Shown in pieces: positions 1 through 6,007 of a DNA stretch of 9,452 bases (position 1 is its first letter; the number at the start of each line of letters is the position of its first letter). This DNA is from Lysobacterales bacterium (GTDB taxonomy: Bacteria; Pseudomonadota; Gammaproteobacteria; Xanthomonadales; Rhodanobacteraceae). The notes under the pieces were generated by a model. It ran no database searches, had not been told where the DNA came from, and saw only the letters and a program-made list of their open reading frames with translations. The DNA is taken from the NCBI GenBank assembly GCA_013298265.1, contig JAAFHE010000099.1:1-9452 (forward strand), read 5' to 3'. The translations under genes and the position numbers were made by a program.

Positions 1-60
1 GGCCATGCGGCGCCAGGGTGAGCCGTTCGCGGCATGCGGCGGGCGGGAGGATTCGGACAT
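1..60 (-). CDS. Possible N-terminus of a leftward gene, cut by the window edge
   Basis: An ATG at 60-58 on the minus strand opens a frame that stays open to the window edge (20 codons, beginning MSESSRPPH and ending PWRRMA). Most codons end in G or C, as in the real genes here. The gene would be divergent from the acetyltransferase. There is no clear Shine-Dalgarno sequence. A TACACT hexamer on the minus strand at 73-68 is a passable -10 box that would place the transcript start almost at the ATG. Twenty codons are too few to assign a family, and the frame could be open by chance in high-GC DNA. Confidence 0.3.
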   Translation of the reverse strand, partial: MSESSRPPHAANGSPWRRMA

Positions 61-233
61 GTGTTTCAGTGTAGCGGGCGTGGATGTTCAGCGGATGTGG
101 TCGAGGCTGGCGCAGTGGGCGCAGTGGGCGCCGTCGCGGCGGCGCGCGGAAACCTCAAAGCCGGCTCGCGAGCATTGTCGTCGCCCGGCTCGCCGGTGTA
201 GCGTTCGCGCGGACTGTCGCCAGAGTGCTGCTC

Positions 234-509
234 ATGCATGTTTCCGTACACCACGACCGTGCCGCACGGCGCTTCCTGGCTGAGGTCGATGGCTACCGCT
301 GCGTGCTCGACTACGAACTCGTCGGCGATCGCATGAGCATCGTCCATACGCGCGTGCCCAGCGAAGTCGGCGGACGCGGCATCGCTGCGACGCTGACCGA
401 AGCGGCCGTCGCGGCGGCCCGCGTGGAGGGCTGGAAGATCGCGCCGCTGTGCTCGTACGCGCGGGTCTGGTTCGAGCGGCATCCCGAGCACGGCAATCTG
501 CTGGCCTGA
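234..509 (+). CDS. Small GNAT-family N-acetyltransferase (COG2388 / YjdJ-like)
   Basis: This is a 91-residue protein of the short GNAT type grouped as COG2388, thought to transfer an acetyl group from acetyl-CoA to an unknown acceptor in the cytoplasm. The acetyl-CoA loop is clear at residues 43-54 (SEVGGRGIAATL) and runs into an alanine-rich helix. It is followed by the family's typical C-terminal PLCSYARVWFERHPE stretch (residues 71-85). The length matches the family's usual 90-100 residues. The frame is open upstream to 84, but that part is Arg/Gly-rich and unlike the family, so the ATG at 234 is preferred. A partial Shine-Dalgarno (AGAG, 222-225) lies 8 nt before it. A GTG at 225 is a possible alternative. 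The gene stands alone on this strand and converges on the M14 peptidase gene. The substrate cannot be told from sequence. Confidence 0.85.
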   Translation: MHVSVHHDRAARRFLAEVDGYRCVLDYELVGDRMSIVHTRVPSEVGGRGIAATLTEAAVAAARVEGWKIAPLCSYARVWFERHPEHGNLLA

Positions 510-545
510 GCATCGAGGAGACACCAGAGGACCCCGCGATCCGTG

Positions 546-575
546 CGGCGATGCCTGCGTTCGCAGGCATCGCCG
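546..575. repeat. 14-bp-stem intergenic hairpin (REP-like or U-less terminator)
   Basis: Positions 546-559 are the exact reverse complement of 562-575, giving a 14-bp stem around a two-base centre; in practice it is a 13-bp stem with a GTTC loop. It sits in the 90-bp gap between two converging stop codons (509 and 600). No T-run follows on either strand, so it is not a textbook intrinsic terminator. Its apex, CCTGCGTTCGCAGG, resembles the short intergenic hairpins of REP-like families common in high-GC proteobacteria. It could serve as a bidirectional 3'-end for both genes. Confidence 0.75.
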
Positions 576-599
576 GCGTCGGACCGATGCGCCAGGCCT

Positions 600-2369
600 T
601 TATTCCGGCGCCCGATCGACGCGAAACACCGGATAGAGATTGAACTGCTCGTCCCAGGAGGCATGTCGGCGCGCGAAGAACTGCAGGCGGGCGTTGCTGT
701 CCTTGACGAACGCGGGATCGGTCGCGAGCTTGCGCTGGAATTCCTCGGCGAGTTTCGGATCGCGCTTGAGCTGTTCACGCGCAACGTCCTCGGCGACGTA
801 TTCCTCCATGTATTCCTTCTGCTCGAACGCGCCGTTGAACGCGCCCCAGGCGGCGAGTGAGTCGGGTGCCTGGGGTTCGAGCAGGGCGACGGCGATGCGC
901 GAGCGCGCCTGGGCCAGCGGGACATAAAGCGCGCCAGCGGCGAGGTCGCGGGTTTCGGCCTGCCATTCGCCTTGCAGCGTCGTGCGCTGATGATTCTCGC
1001 TCGACTGGTCGGCGAAGCGCGCGGCGCTGGCGCGGAACGTCTGCAGGGCCAGTTGCGGCAGCGGATCGGTCACGCGCTTGTAGCTGACGCCGTGAGCGTC
1101 GAGCTTGGCGGCGACGAGCGTCGCCCACGCCACCGGCACGAGATAGCCAGCCTTCGGCACTTCGACCTGGGTGCCCGGCTGCACGTCGTCGCGCAGCGGC
1201 ACTTTCCAGATCTGCGGCTTGCGCTCGTCATAGCGTGTCATCAGGGCACCGGAGATTTCCGACGGCGTGCGCGTATACGCGTAGCCGCGGAATTCGATCT
1301 CGCGGGCGGTATCGCTGGCCTTGTAGTCCAGTGCGACGCGCGTGCCGCCGAGCGTTGCGGCGCGCTCGTCGGCGGTCAGCTGTTCGGTGCGCCAGTCCTT
1401 GCCGCGTTCGCTGACGAGCTGCAGCACGTCGAGCATGGTGTTGCGCGTCACTTTCACGCGCACCGGATACGGCTTCCAGGAATGTGTCTCGACGAGCATG
1501 GCGAAGCGGTTGCGCAGCGGTAGGTAGCCGGTCGAGAAGCGTGGCGGTGCGACAGTGTCGGCAAAGCCCGAGGTCGGGTCGTCGGTGTTGACGAAAGAGG
1601 GATAGAAGCCCAGCGGCAGCGAACCCTGCTTGCTCAGGCGCGCCAGCGTCTGGTCGCGCAGGTCGCGGCCGAGCTTGCGCAGTTCCTCGTCGCCGGAATA
1701 CAGCGGCTCGACCTGGATCGCGACATCGTGCTCGAACTTGGCGCCGTCGGTGACGTGCAGGTCGACGTAGATGGTCGGATCCCAGCGCCCCAGGAGTGCG
1801 AGCATGGCCTGCATCTCGGGCGCATCGGCTTTCATGTAGTCGCGGTTGAGGTTGTAGTTCTGCGCCGTGGTGCGCCAGCCCATCTGCTCGGGGCCGCGCT
1901 GGTTGGGTCGGTTCCAGGCACCGAAGCGCTCGTGCCCGTCGACGTTGAACACCGGCACGAACACCATGACCTGCTTGTCGAGCAGGCACTTGCCGGCCTT
2001 GCCCTGGAGGATCTCGCGCAGGAGCAGGAAACCCGCGTCCTTGCCGTCGATCTCGCCGGCGTGTATGCCGCCCTGGAACAGGCTGACCGGAATGCCCTGT
2101 TCGCGCGCCGCTTCGGGCGTGCGTGCGCCGCTCGTAGTCGCGACCAGCGCGAGCAGAGGACGTCCCTCGGGTGTGCGGCCGAATTCGTCGCAGCGCACCG
2201 CGTCGGGCCAGGCCTTGGCAAAGCGCGCGCAGAGATCGATCACTTCGTCGTAGCGGCCCGTGCGCTTGAAGCCGGATTGTTCGGCGACGGTGCGCAGATT
2301 GTCGACGGCGGCGGGAGCCGCGCCTGCGGCGGATAGCAGGGCGGCGAACAGGACGGCGTTACGGAGCAT
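600..2369 (-). CDS. Secreted M14-family zinc carboxypeptidase
   Basis: This is a 589-residue metallopeptidase predicted to be exported and to cleave C-terminal residues or peptide cross-links. Residues 1-20 form a signal peptide (MLRNAVLFAALLS core, APA cleavage motif at 18-20). The M14 zinc site is complete: H103 and E106 in GIHAGEI, and H205 in YVDLHVTDG. Substrate-binding Asn-Arg is present at N175-R176 (NYNLNRDY), and the general-base glutamate is E294 (MLVETHSW). The catalytic fold covers about residues 30-320. The remaining roughly 265 residues are a C-terminal region I cannot assign, with a charged helical stretch near the end. The frame stays open upstream to 3029 but runs antisense-like through the cupin, so the start is placed at 2369, where the signal peptide begins. 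The ribosome site is weak. The gene lies downstream of a terminator, so it probably has its own promoter. Confidence 0.9.
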   Translation of the reverse strand: MLRNAVLFAALLSAAGAAPAAVDNLRTVAEQSGFKRTGRYDEVIDLCARFAKAWPDAVRCDEFGRTPEGRPLLALVATTSGARTPEAAREQGIPVSLFQGGIHAGEIDGKDAGFLLLREILQGKAGKCLLDKQVMVFVPVFNVDGHERFGAWNRPNQRGPEQMGWRTTAQNYNLNRDYMKADAPEMQAMLALLGRWDPTIYVDLHVTDGAKFEHDVAIQVEPLYSGDEELRKLGRDLRDQTLARLSKQGSLPLGFYPSFVNTDDPTSGFADTVAPPRFSTGYLPLRNRFAMLVETHSWKPYPVRVKVTRNTMLDVLQLVSERGKDWRTEQLTADERAATLGGTRVALDYKASDTAREIEFRGYAYTRTPSEISGALMTRYDERKPQIWKVPLRDDVQPGTQVEVPKAGYLVPVAWATLVAAKLDAHGVSYKRVTDPLPQLALQTFRASAARFADQSSENHQRTTLQGEWQAETRDLAAGALYVPLAQARSRIAVALLEPQAPDSLAAWGAFNGAFEQKEYMEEYVAEDVAREQLKRDPKLAEEFQRKLATDPAFVKDSNARLQFFARRHASWDEQFNLYPVFRVDRAPE

Positions 2370-2398
2370 GGGCGGCACCGGCAGCGAATGAGCGCATA

Positions 2399-2404
2399 AG
2401 CATA
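2399..2404 (-). promoter_or_regulatory. Weak candidate -10 box for the M14 peptidase gene
   Basis: TATGCT on the minus strand lies about 30 nt before the ATG at 2369 and downstream of the cupin terminator, where a promoter is expected. A -35 match is poor (ATGTCG with an 18-bp spacer, three of six bases). The gap 2370-2608 holds only this and the terminator; no convincing gene is seen in it. Confidence 0.2.
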
Positions 2405-2468
2405 GCCATTGCGGTTGCCGTACGACATGGCATGACGCCGCGGCGTCGACTGATCGAACGACGGCGGC

Positions 2469-2498
2469 AAAAAACGACGGCGCGCGCAGGCCGCCGTC
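2469..2498 (-). terminator. Intrinsic terminator of the MFS-small protein-cupin operon
   Basis: Read on the minus strand, GACGGCG (2498-2492) pairs exactly with CGCCGTC (2482-2476) across a 9-nt loop and is followed by G and six Ts (2474-2469). This is a standard rho-independent terminator, about 110 nt after the cupin stop codon. It separates the cupin operon from the M14 peptidase gene. A second copy of the 3' arm lies just beyond the T-run and allows a competing fold (see findings). Confidence 0.8.
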
Positions 2499-2608
2499 AG
2501 CCCCGGTCCGTAGCCGCAGGCTGACACGATCAATAGCCGCATCAGGATGGCGAGGGCAAACGCGTCCACGCGAATACGGAATGGCCGGAACAGCGCGGCC
2601 GCCGCGCG

Positions 2609-2992
2609 CTACCCGATGTCGCGCAGCTGTTCGGCGAGACTGCGCGTCTGCGCCGTCTGTGTGTCGCCGGTGTGCGCGGTCGCCTTGTGTTCGATCAGCA
2701 GCACCAGGCATTCCTGCTCGGCGACGGGCAGGTGCTGCACGCCCCTGGGCACGACGAACAGCTCGCCGGGTCCGAGTTCCACGTCCCGGTCGGGCAGGCG
2801 CAGGCGCAGGTGTCCCTGCAGTACGAAGAACATTTCGTCCTGTGTTTCGTGGCTGTGCCAGACCAGTTCGCCGTGCACCTTGGCGACCTTGATGTAGTTG
2901 TCGTCGAGTTCGCCGATGACGCGCGGCGACCACAGTTCCTGCAGGCTCGCGGCCAGCGCGCGCGGATCGACCGGCGTGGCGGATTTCAGCAC
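2609..2992 (-). CDS. Single-domain cupin protein
   Basis: This is a 127-residue cytoplasmic protein with one complete cupin barrel. Motif 1 is at residues 41-60, with metal ligands H46, H48 and E53 (GELVWHSHETQDEMFFVLQG). Motif 2 is at 76-90, with G76, P82, G84 and H87. All four usual metal ligands are present, so it can hold a metal ion as a small isomerase, dioxygenase or ligand sensor; which one cannot be told. The last 25 residues are polar and lie outside the barrel. The start is a GTG at 2992, supported by a GGAG Shine-Dalgarno 7 nt upstream (3003-3000). The nearby ATG at 2997 is in the frame of the upstream small gene. The gene overlaps that small gene by 7 nt and is the last of the operon led by the MFS transporter. 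In-frame sequence after its TAG is open but unsupported. Confidence 0.9.
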   Translation of the reverse strand: MLKSATPVDPRALAASLQELWSPRVIGELDDNYIKVAKVHGELVWHSHETQDEMFFVLQGHLRLRLPDRDVELGPGELFVVPRGVQHLPVAEQECLVLLIEHKATAHTGDTQTAQTRSLAEQLRDIG

Positions 2993-3117
2993 AGCATCGC
3001 TCCAAGTTGTCGCGCAAAGATGGTTTCACCCCAGCGCAGCCAGAGCGCGGTGAGCAGCAGCGCCGCGATCAGCGCGATGGACGACAACGCGACGCGGCGC
3101 CAGGACAGGGCGTACAT
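2986..3117 (-). CDS. Unannotated 43-residue single-pass membrane protein
   Basis: This small gene lies between the MFS and cupin genes. Its ATG (3117-3115) overlaps the MFS stop codon in TGATG, and its TGA (2988-2986) lies 4 nt inside the cupin gene, so the three genes form one translated unit. The product begins MYALSWRR, has one hydrophobic segment at about residues 9-28 (VALSSIALIAALLLTALWLR), and ends with a short amphipathic tail containing E31, R36 and Q37. Its first 29 codons all end in G or C, and 36 of 43 do overall, a strong coding signature for this genome. No Shine-Dalgarno sequence precedes it, so translation probably depends on coupling to the MFS gene. I recognise no family. 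Its position suggests a small partner of the MFS transporter, by analogy with AcrZ on AcrB, but this is inference. It could also be a leader whose translation sets cupin expression. Confidence 0.7.
   Translation of the reverse strand: MYALSWRRVALSSIALIAALLLTALWLRWGETIFARQLGAMLC
3000..3003 (-). promoter_or_regulatory. Shine-Dalgarno site for the cupin gene, inside the small upstream gene
   Basis: GGAG on the minus strand, 7 nt before the GTG at 2992, fixes the cupin start. It lies within the last codons of the small membrane-protein gene. That gene's codons ending in A or T are confined to its last 14 codons, the stretch that contains this site, as expected if initiation signals constrain the codons. 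Confidence 0.7.
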
Positions 3118-4373
3118 CACGGCGTCGACGCGGCGGACTGCAGTGGCGGTGTCGCGGCGGCAGGTTCATCGCGCGTGACGAAACTGATGCCTGCGGCGAG
3201 AAAGCCGAGCGCGATGCTCGCGATCCACACCGGACCGTAGCTGCCCGTGCTGTCGTAGAACCGGCCCGCGACCCAGGCGCCGAGGAAGCTGCCGACCTGA
3301 TGGCTCAGGAACACGATGCCGTACAAGGTGGACAAATAACGAACGCCGAACAGACTGGCAACGGCGCCGTTGGTCAGCGGCACGGTGCCGAGCCACAGGA
3401 AACCGAACACCGCGGCGAAGGCGAGCGCTGAGAACGCGCTCAGTGGTACGAGCAGGAAGACCGCTATGGCGAGCGCGCGCGCCGCATACAGCGCCGCGAG
3501 CAGGCGTGGCCGCGAATGGCGCCCGCCCCAGAGGCCGAACAGGTAGGAACCGGCGATGTTGAACAGGCCAACCAGGGCCAGTGCGGTCGCGCCGACGCTT
3601 GCGGCGATGCCCTGGTCGACGAGATAGGCCGGGAAATGCGTCGCGATGAACGCAATGTGGAAACCGCAGACGAAGAAACCCGCGTTGAGCAGCCAGTAGT
3701 GCGGATGCGCCGCGGCCCGGGCGAGTGCGCGACGCAGGCCGCCGTCGTCAGCATCCGCCGCGGCGGATGCGGCCGTGACCTGCGGGCGACGTATGCCGGC
3801 GGCCGCGATGATCGTGATCAGTATCAGTCCGGTCAGGCCGAACAGTGCCTCGCGCCAGCCCCAGTTCGCGATCAGTGCCTGCGCGATCGGCACGACCGCG
3901 AACTGACCGAAGGAGCCGCCGGCCGTGACGAGGCCGAAGGCCATGCTGCGTTGTTCCGGCCGCACGAGGCGGGCGACGCCGGTCAGCACGACGACGAACG
4001 TCGTGCCGCTCAGGCCCAGACCGACCAGCATGCCGAAGCTCGCCAGGATGCCGCCCGGCGCGAGCGCGAATGCCGCCAGCAGCAGCCCGCCCGCATAGAC
4101 CAGCGTGCCGACGACGAGCACGCGGCGCACGCCGTAACGGTCTGCGATCGCGCCGACGAATGGCTGCGCAAGGCCGAACAGCAAATTCTGCACCGCGATC
4201 GCAAAGCCGAAATATTCGCGGCCGATGCCGAACTCGCGGCCGATCGGCTGCATGAACATGCCGAAGCTCTGGCGCACGCCCATGCTCAGCGTGACGATCA
4301 GCGCGCCGCAGGCGATCGCGATGATCGCGGCGCGGGTCCATTGGGAAGCGGGTATCGTCGCGGATGGCGTCAT
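3117..4373 (-). CDS. Major facilitator superfamily transporter
   Basis: This is a 418-residue inner-membrane secondary transporter of the usual MFS length, with about 12 hydrophobic segments in two halves. A charged cytoplasmic linker joins the halves at about residues 195-222. MFS motif A is in the loop after the second segment (residues 74-85, GAIADRYGVRRV). The opening GVRQSFGMFMQPI (residues 32-44) and CGFHIAFIATHFPAYL (236-251) are typical of the oxalate/formate and monocarboxylate-like branch, so an organic acid is a reasonable substrate guess but is not proven. The ATG at 4373 gives a short cytoplasmic N-terminus; a GAG lies 4 nt upstream. It is the first gene of a minus-strand operon with the small membrane protein and the cupin. 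It is divergent from a LysR-type gene 98 bp away, which probably controls it. Confidence 0.9.
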   Translation of the reverse strand: MTPSATIPASQWTRAAIIAIACGALIVTLSMGVRQSFGMFMQPIGREFGIGREYFGFAIAVQNLLFGLAQPFVGAIADRYGVRRVLVVGTLVYAGGLLLAAFALAPGGILASFGMLVGLGLSGTTFVVVLTGVARLVRPEQRSMAFGLVTAGGSFGQFAVVPIAQALIANWGWREALFGLTGLILITIIAAAGIRRPQVTAASAAADADDGGLRRALARAAAHPHYWLLNAGFFVCGFHIAFIATHFPAYLVDQGIAASVGATALALVGLFNIAGSYLFGLWGGRHSRPRLLAALYAARALAIAVFLLVPLSAFSALAFAAVFGFLWLGTVPLTNGAVASLFGVRYLSTLYGIVFLSHQVGSFLGAWVAGRFYDSTGSYGPVWIASIALGFLAAGISFVTRDEPAAATPPLQSAASTP

Positions 4374-4471
4374 GATCTCGATGTCGGGCAGTGCTGTCGC
4401 GCAGGGTAGCCACGGCGCTATCGTCGCAACAGCGGCGCGCCGGCCGATTCAGTATCAACGGACCATTGAGA
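4374..4471. promoter_or_regulatory. Divergent LysR / MFS control region
   Basis: This 98-bp gap separates the divergent MFS and LysR start codons. LysR-type regulators commonly bind such gaps and control both genes. It contains an interrupted dyad: GCTGTCGC (4393-4400) against GCAACAGC (4426-4433), matching at seven of eight positions with arms 25 bp apart. GC-rich GGCGCGCC lies beside the right arm. No strong sigma-70 promoter is evident on either strand. Confidence 0.4.
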
Positions 4472-5380
4472 ATGCGCGAATCCCTATCCGAAATCGCGGT
4501 GTTCGTCGCCTGCGCGGACAGCGGCCAGCTCAGCCACGCGGCGCGTTCGCTGGGCATCACGCTGGCCGTCGCGAGTGCGGCGCTGAAAAGGCTGGAGGCG
4601 CAGCTCGGCACGCGCCTGATCCTGCGCACCACACGCAGCCAGCGCCTGAGCGCCGAAGGCGAGCGCTATCTGCCGCATGCGCGTGCAGCACTGGACGCGC
4701 TGTCGGCCGGCCGGATGGCGCTGAGTCGCGACGATGGCGCGCTGCAGGGGCTGGTGCGCATCACCGCGCCGGCGGACTTCGGCCGCAACCGGCTGGCCGG
4801 CTGGCTCGACGACTTCGCGCAGTTGCATCCGCAGGTCCAGTTCCAGGTCGCCCTCGACGACGCCATCGCGGATTTCTTCGCCGCGCCGGTGGACCTCGCC
4901 CTGCGCTACGGCGCGCTGACCGATTCGAGCCTGATCGCGCTGCCGCTCGCGCGGCTCGTGCGCGTCGCCTGCGCCGCGCCGGCATATGTCGCGCGCCGCG
5001 GCGCGCCGGAGCATCCGCGGGAACTCATCGCGCACGAGACGCTTTGCTACATGCGCCAGCACCGCGCCGCTGACCGCTGGCTCTTCCAGCGCGGCGAGGA
5101 CGTGGCCGAGGTGACGGTGACGCCGCGCTGGACCTTCAACGACGCGGAAATGGTGCGCCGCTGGGCGCTGCGCGGGCGTGGCATCGCCAATCGCATCTGG
5201 GCCGACGTGGCCGAGGACGTCGCCGCCGGGCGCCTGCAGCGCGTACTGCCGCAGTGGGTCGGCGAAGCGGTGCCGCTAAACCTGGTCTACACCGAGCGGC
5301 GCCTGTCGCCGGTGCTGCGCACGCTGATCGACTTCCTGTCCGGGCGGCGCGCGGAATTGCAGGCGTGCCAGCCGGCGTAG
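4472..5380 (+). CDS. LysR-type transcriptional regulator (CrgA-like)
   Basis: This is a 302-residue DNA-binding regulator of normal LysR length. The N-terminal winged helix-turn-helix covers residues 4-63; its core is SHAARSLGITLAVASAALKR (21-40), followed by LEAQLGTRLILRTTRS (41-56). The effector-binding domain runs from about 92 to 292. The DLALRYGALTDSSLIA segment (141-156) is characteristic of the CrgA/PBP2 subgroup. The frame is open upstream to a GTG at 4391, but the family's N-terminus fits the ATG at 4472; the GAG before it is too close to be a good ribosome site, so the start is somewhat uncertain. The gene is divergent from the MFS operon, its likely target, and usually such genes also repress themselves. 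Its stop lies 6 nt from the stop of the converging NTF2-like gene. The effector is unknown. Confidence 0.9.
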   Translation: MRESLSEIAVFVACADSGQLSHAARSLGITLAVASAALKRLEAQLGTRLILRTTRSQRLSAEGERYLPHARAALDALSAGRMALSRDDGALQGLVRITAPADFGRNRLAGWLDDFAQLHPQVQFQVALDDAIADFFAAPVDLALRYGALTDSSLIALPLARLVRVACAAPAYVARRGAPEHPRELIAHETLCYMRQHRAADRWLFQRGEDVAEVTVTPRWTFNDAEMVRRWALRGRGIANRIWADVAEDVAAGRLQRVLPQWVGEAVPLNLVYTERRLSPVLRTLIDFLSGRRAELQACQPA

Positions 5381-5386
5381 TGGCGC

Positions 5387-5869
5387 TCAGCGGTATGCGG
5401 CCAGCGCGCGCGCTGCTTCCGCGCGCACCTTGTTCTGCAACAGCGGCGTCCAGCCCAGCAGCAGTCCGGCCGGTCCCAGTGCCTGACGCGACCAGCGCCA
5501 GAAATTAAACGTATCCACATGTTCACAGATCAGTCCGTCGCGGAAGCGGAAATCGGCGTGGATGACGTTGTGTACCGGGCGTCCGGTCTTGCTGAAGAGG
5601 TACCAGGCCTGCCAGTCGGCGCTGCCGTGTTCGCCCTGCGCGCGCACGTTGCCGAATTCCAGGCGCAGGTCCTTGCCGCGTTCGCAGAGCATGCGCCACA
5701 TGGCGCCGACCCGTTCGCCCTGCAGATCGAAGGCCGGATCGCGGAAGGTCGCGTCGGGCGTATAGCAGGCGGCCATGGCGGCGCCATCGCGCTGCTGGAA
5801 GGCGCGATAGAAAGTCTCGATGCGTTCGGAAGCGTGCACGGCAGGGTCCTGGCGGAAACGGTGGCCCAT
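5387..5869 (-). CDS. NTF2 / SnoaL-like domain protein
   Basis: This is a 160-residue cytoplasmic protein with the cone-shaped NTF2-like fold. The first helices carry ERIETFYRAFQQRDGAAMAA (residues 15-34), followed by CYTPDATFRDPAFDLQGERV (35-54), the usual SnoaL pattern of an acidic residue lining a pocket. The sheet strands include ADWQAWYLFSKTGRPVHN (84-101) and HADFRFRDGLICEHVDTF (104-121). The C-terminal 40 residues (WRWSRQALGPAGLLLGWTPL) extend beyond the core fold and are typical of one proteobacterial subgroup. Members include isomerases, hydrolases and binding proteins, so no reaction is assigned. The frame is open further upstream through the antisense of the DUF1801 gene, but the NTF2 homology begins near the ATG at 5869. 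It is divergent from the DUF1801 gene and nearly abuts the LysR stop. Confidence 0.85.
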   Translation of the reverse strand: MGHRFRQDPAVHASERIETFYRAFQQRDGAAMAACYTPDATFRDPAFDLQGERVGAMWRMLCERGKDLRLEFGNVRAQGEHGSADWQAWYLFSKTGRPVHNVIHADFRFRDGLICEHVDTFNFWRWSRQALGPAGLLLGWTPLLQNKVRAEAARALAAYR

Positions 5870-5921
5870 GGTGCCAGCTTCGTAGCGCTGCGCCGGTGCC
5901 GACAGCGCCGCGTGGCGGATT

Positions 5922-5939
5922 TCGCACCCCAAGGTGCGA
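5922..5939. promoter_or_regulatory. Perfect 7-bp dyad in a divergent promoter region
   Basis: TCGCACC and GGTGCGA are exact reverse complements separated by CCAA. The dyad lies between the divergent NTF2-like and DUF1801 starts, about 35 bp upstream of the best -10 box for DUF1801 and 53 bp upstream of the NTF2-like start. Size and placement fit a regulator's operator; it could instead be a hairpin in the NTF2-like transcript leader. Confidence 0.45.
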
Positions 5940-5970
5940 TGCCGCCACATGACGCGCCGATGTCGTACGT

Positions 5971-5979
5971 TGCTATGCT
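5971..5979 (+). promoter_or_regulatory. Extended -10 promoter for the DUF1801 gene
   Basis: TGC followed by TATGCT matches the extended -10 pattern (TGn plus a near-consensus hexamer). A start near 5986 would give a leader of about 22 nt before the ATG at 6008. The -35 region is weak (ATGACG at 5949-5954, spacer 19), as is common with extended -10 promoters. Confidence 0.4.
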
Positions 5980-6007
5980 CGCTGGCGATGACTGTCGTGA
6001 GCGTCAC

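Noticed and set aside
110..127. Two tandem copies of GCGCAGTGG
   Set aside because: Only two units in a GC-rich gap, with no link to a promoter or gene boundary; probably slippage.
66..524. 152-codon minus-strand frame opposite the acetyltransferase
   Set aside because: It has no recognisable domain and low-complexity PTA repeats; the plus-strand GNAT motif is convincing.
2240..2608. Open frame in line with the cupin after its TAG, containing a lipobox-like VSAC
   Set aside because: It lacks a ribosome site, its hydrophobic stretch is too short for a lipoprotein signal, it spans the terminator, and it then runs out of frame through the M14 start.
2370..3029. A 220-codon N-terminal extension of the M14 peptidase frame
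   Set aside because: It runs in another frame through the cupin gene, is Arg/Ala-rich with no domain, and the signal peptide at 2369 marks the true start.
3516..4409. 297-codon plus-strand frame opposite the MFS gene
   Set aside because: The product is a charge-rich, domainless antisense translation of an evident transporter.
3748..4632. Long Arg-rich minus-strand frame across the MFS and LysR genes
   Set aside because: It is a shadow of the MFS frame in high-GC DNA; composition is implausible and the in-frame MFS product is clear.
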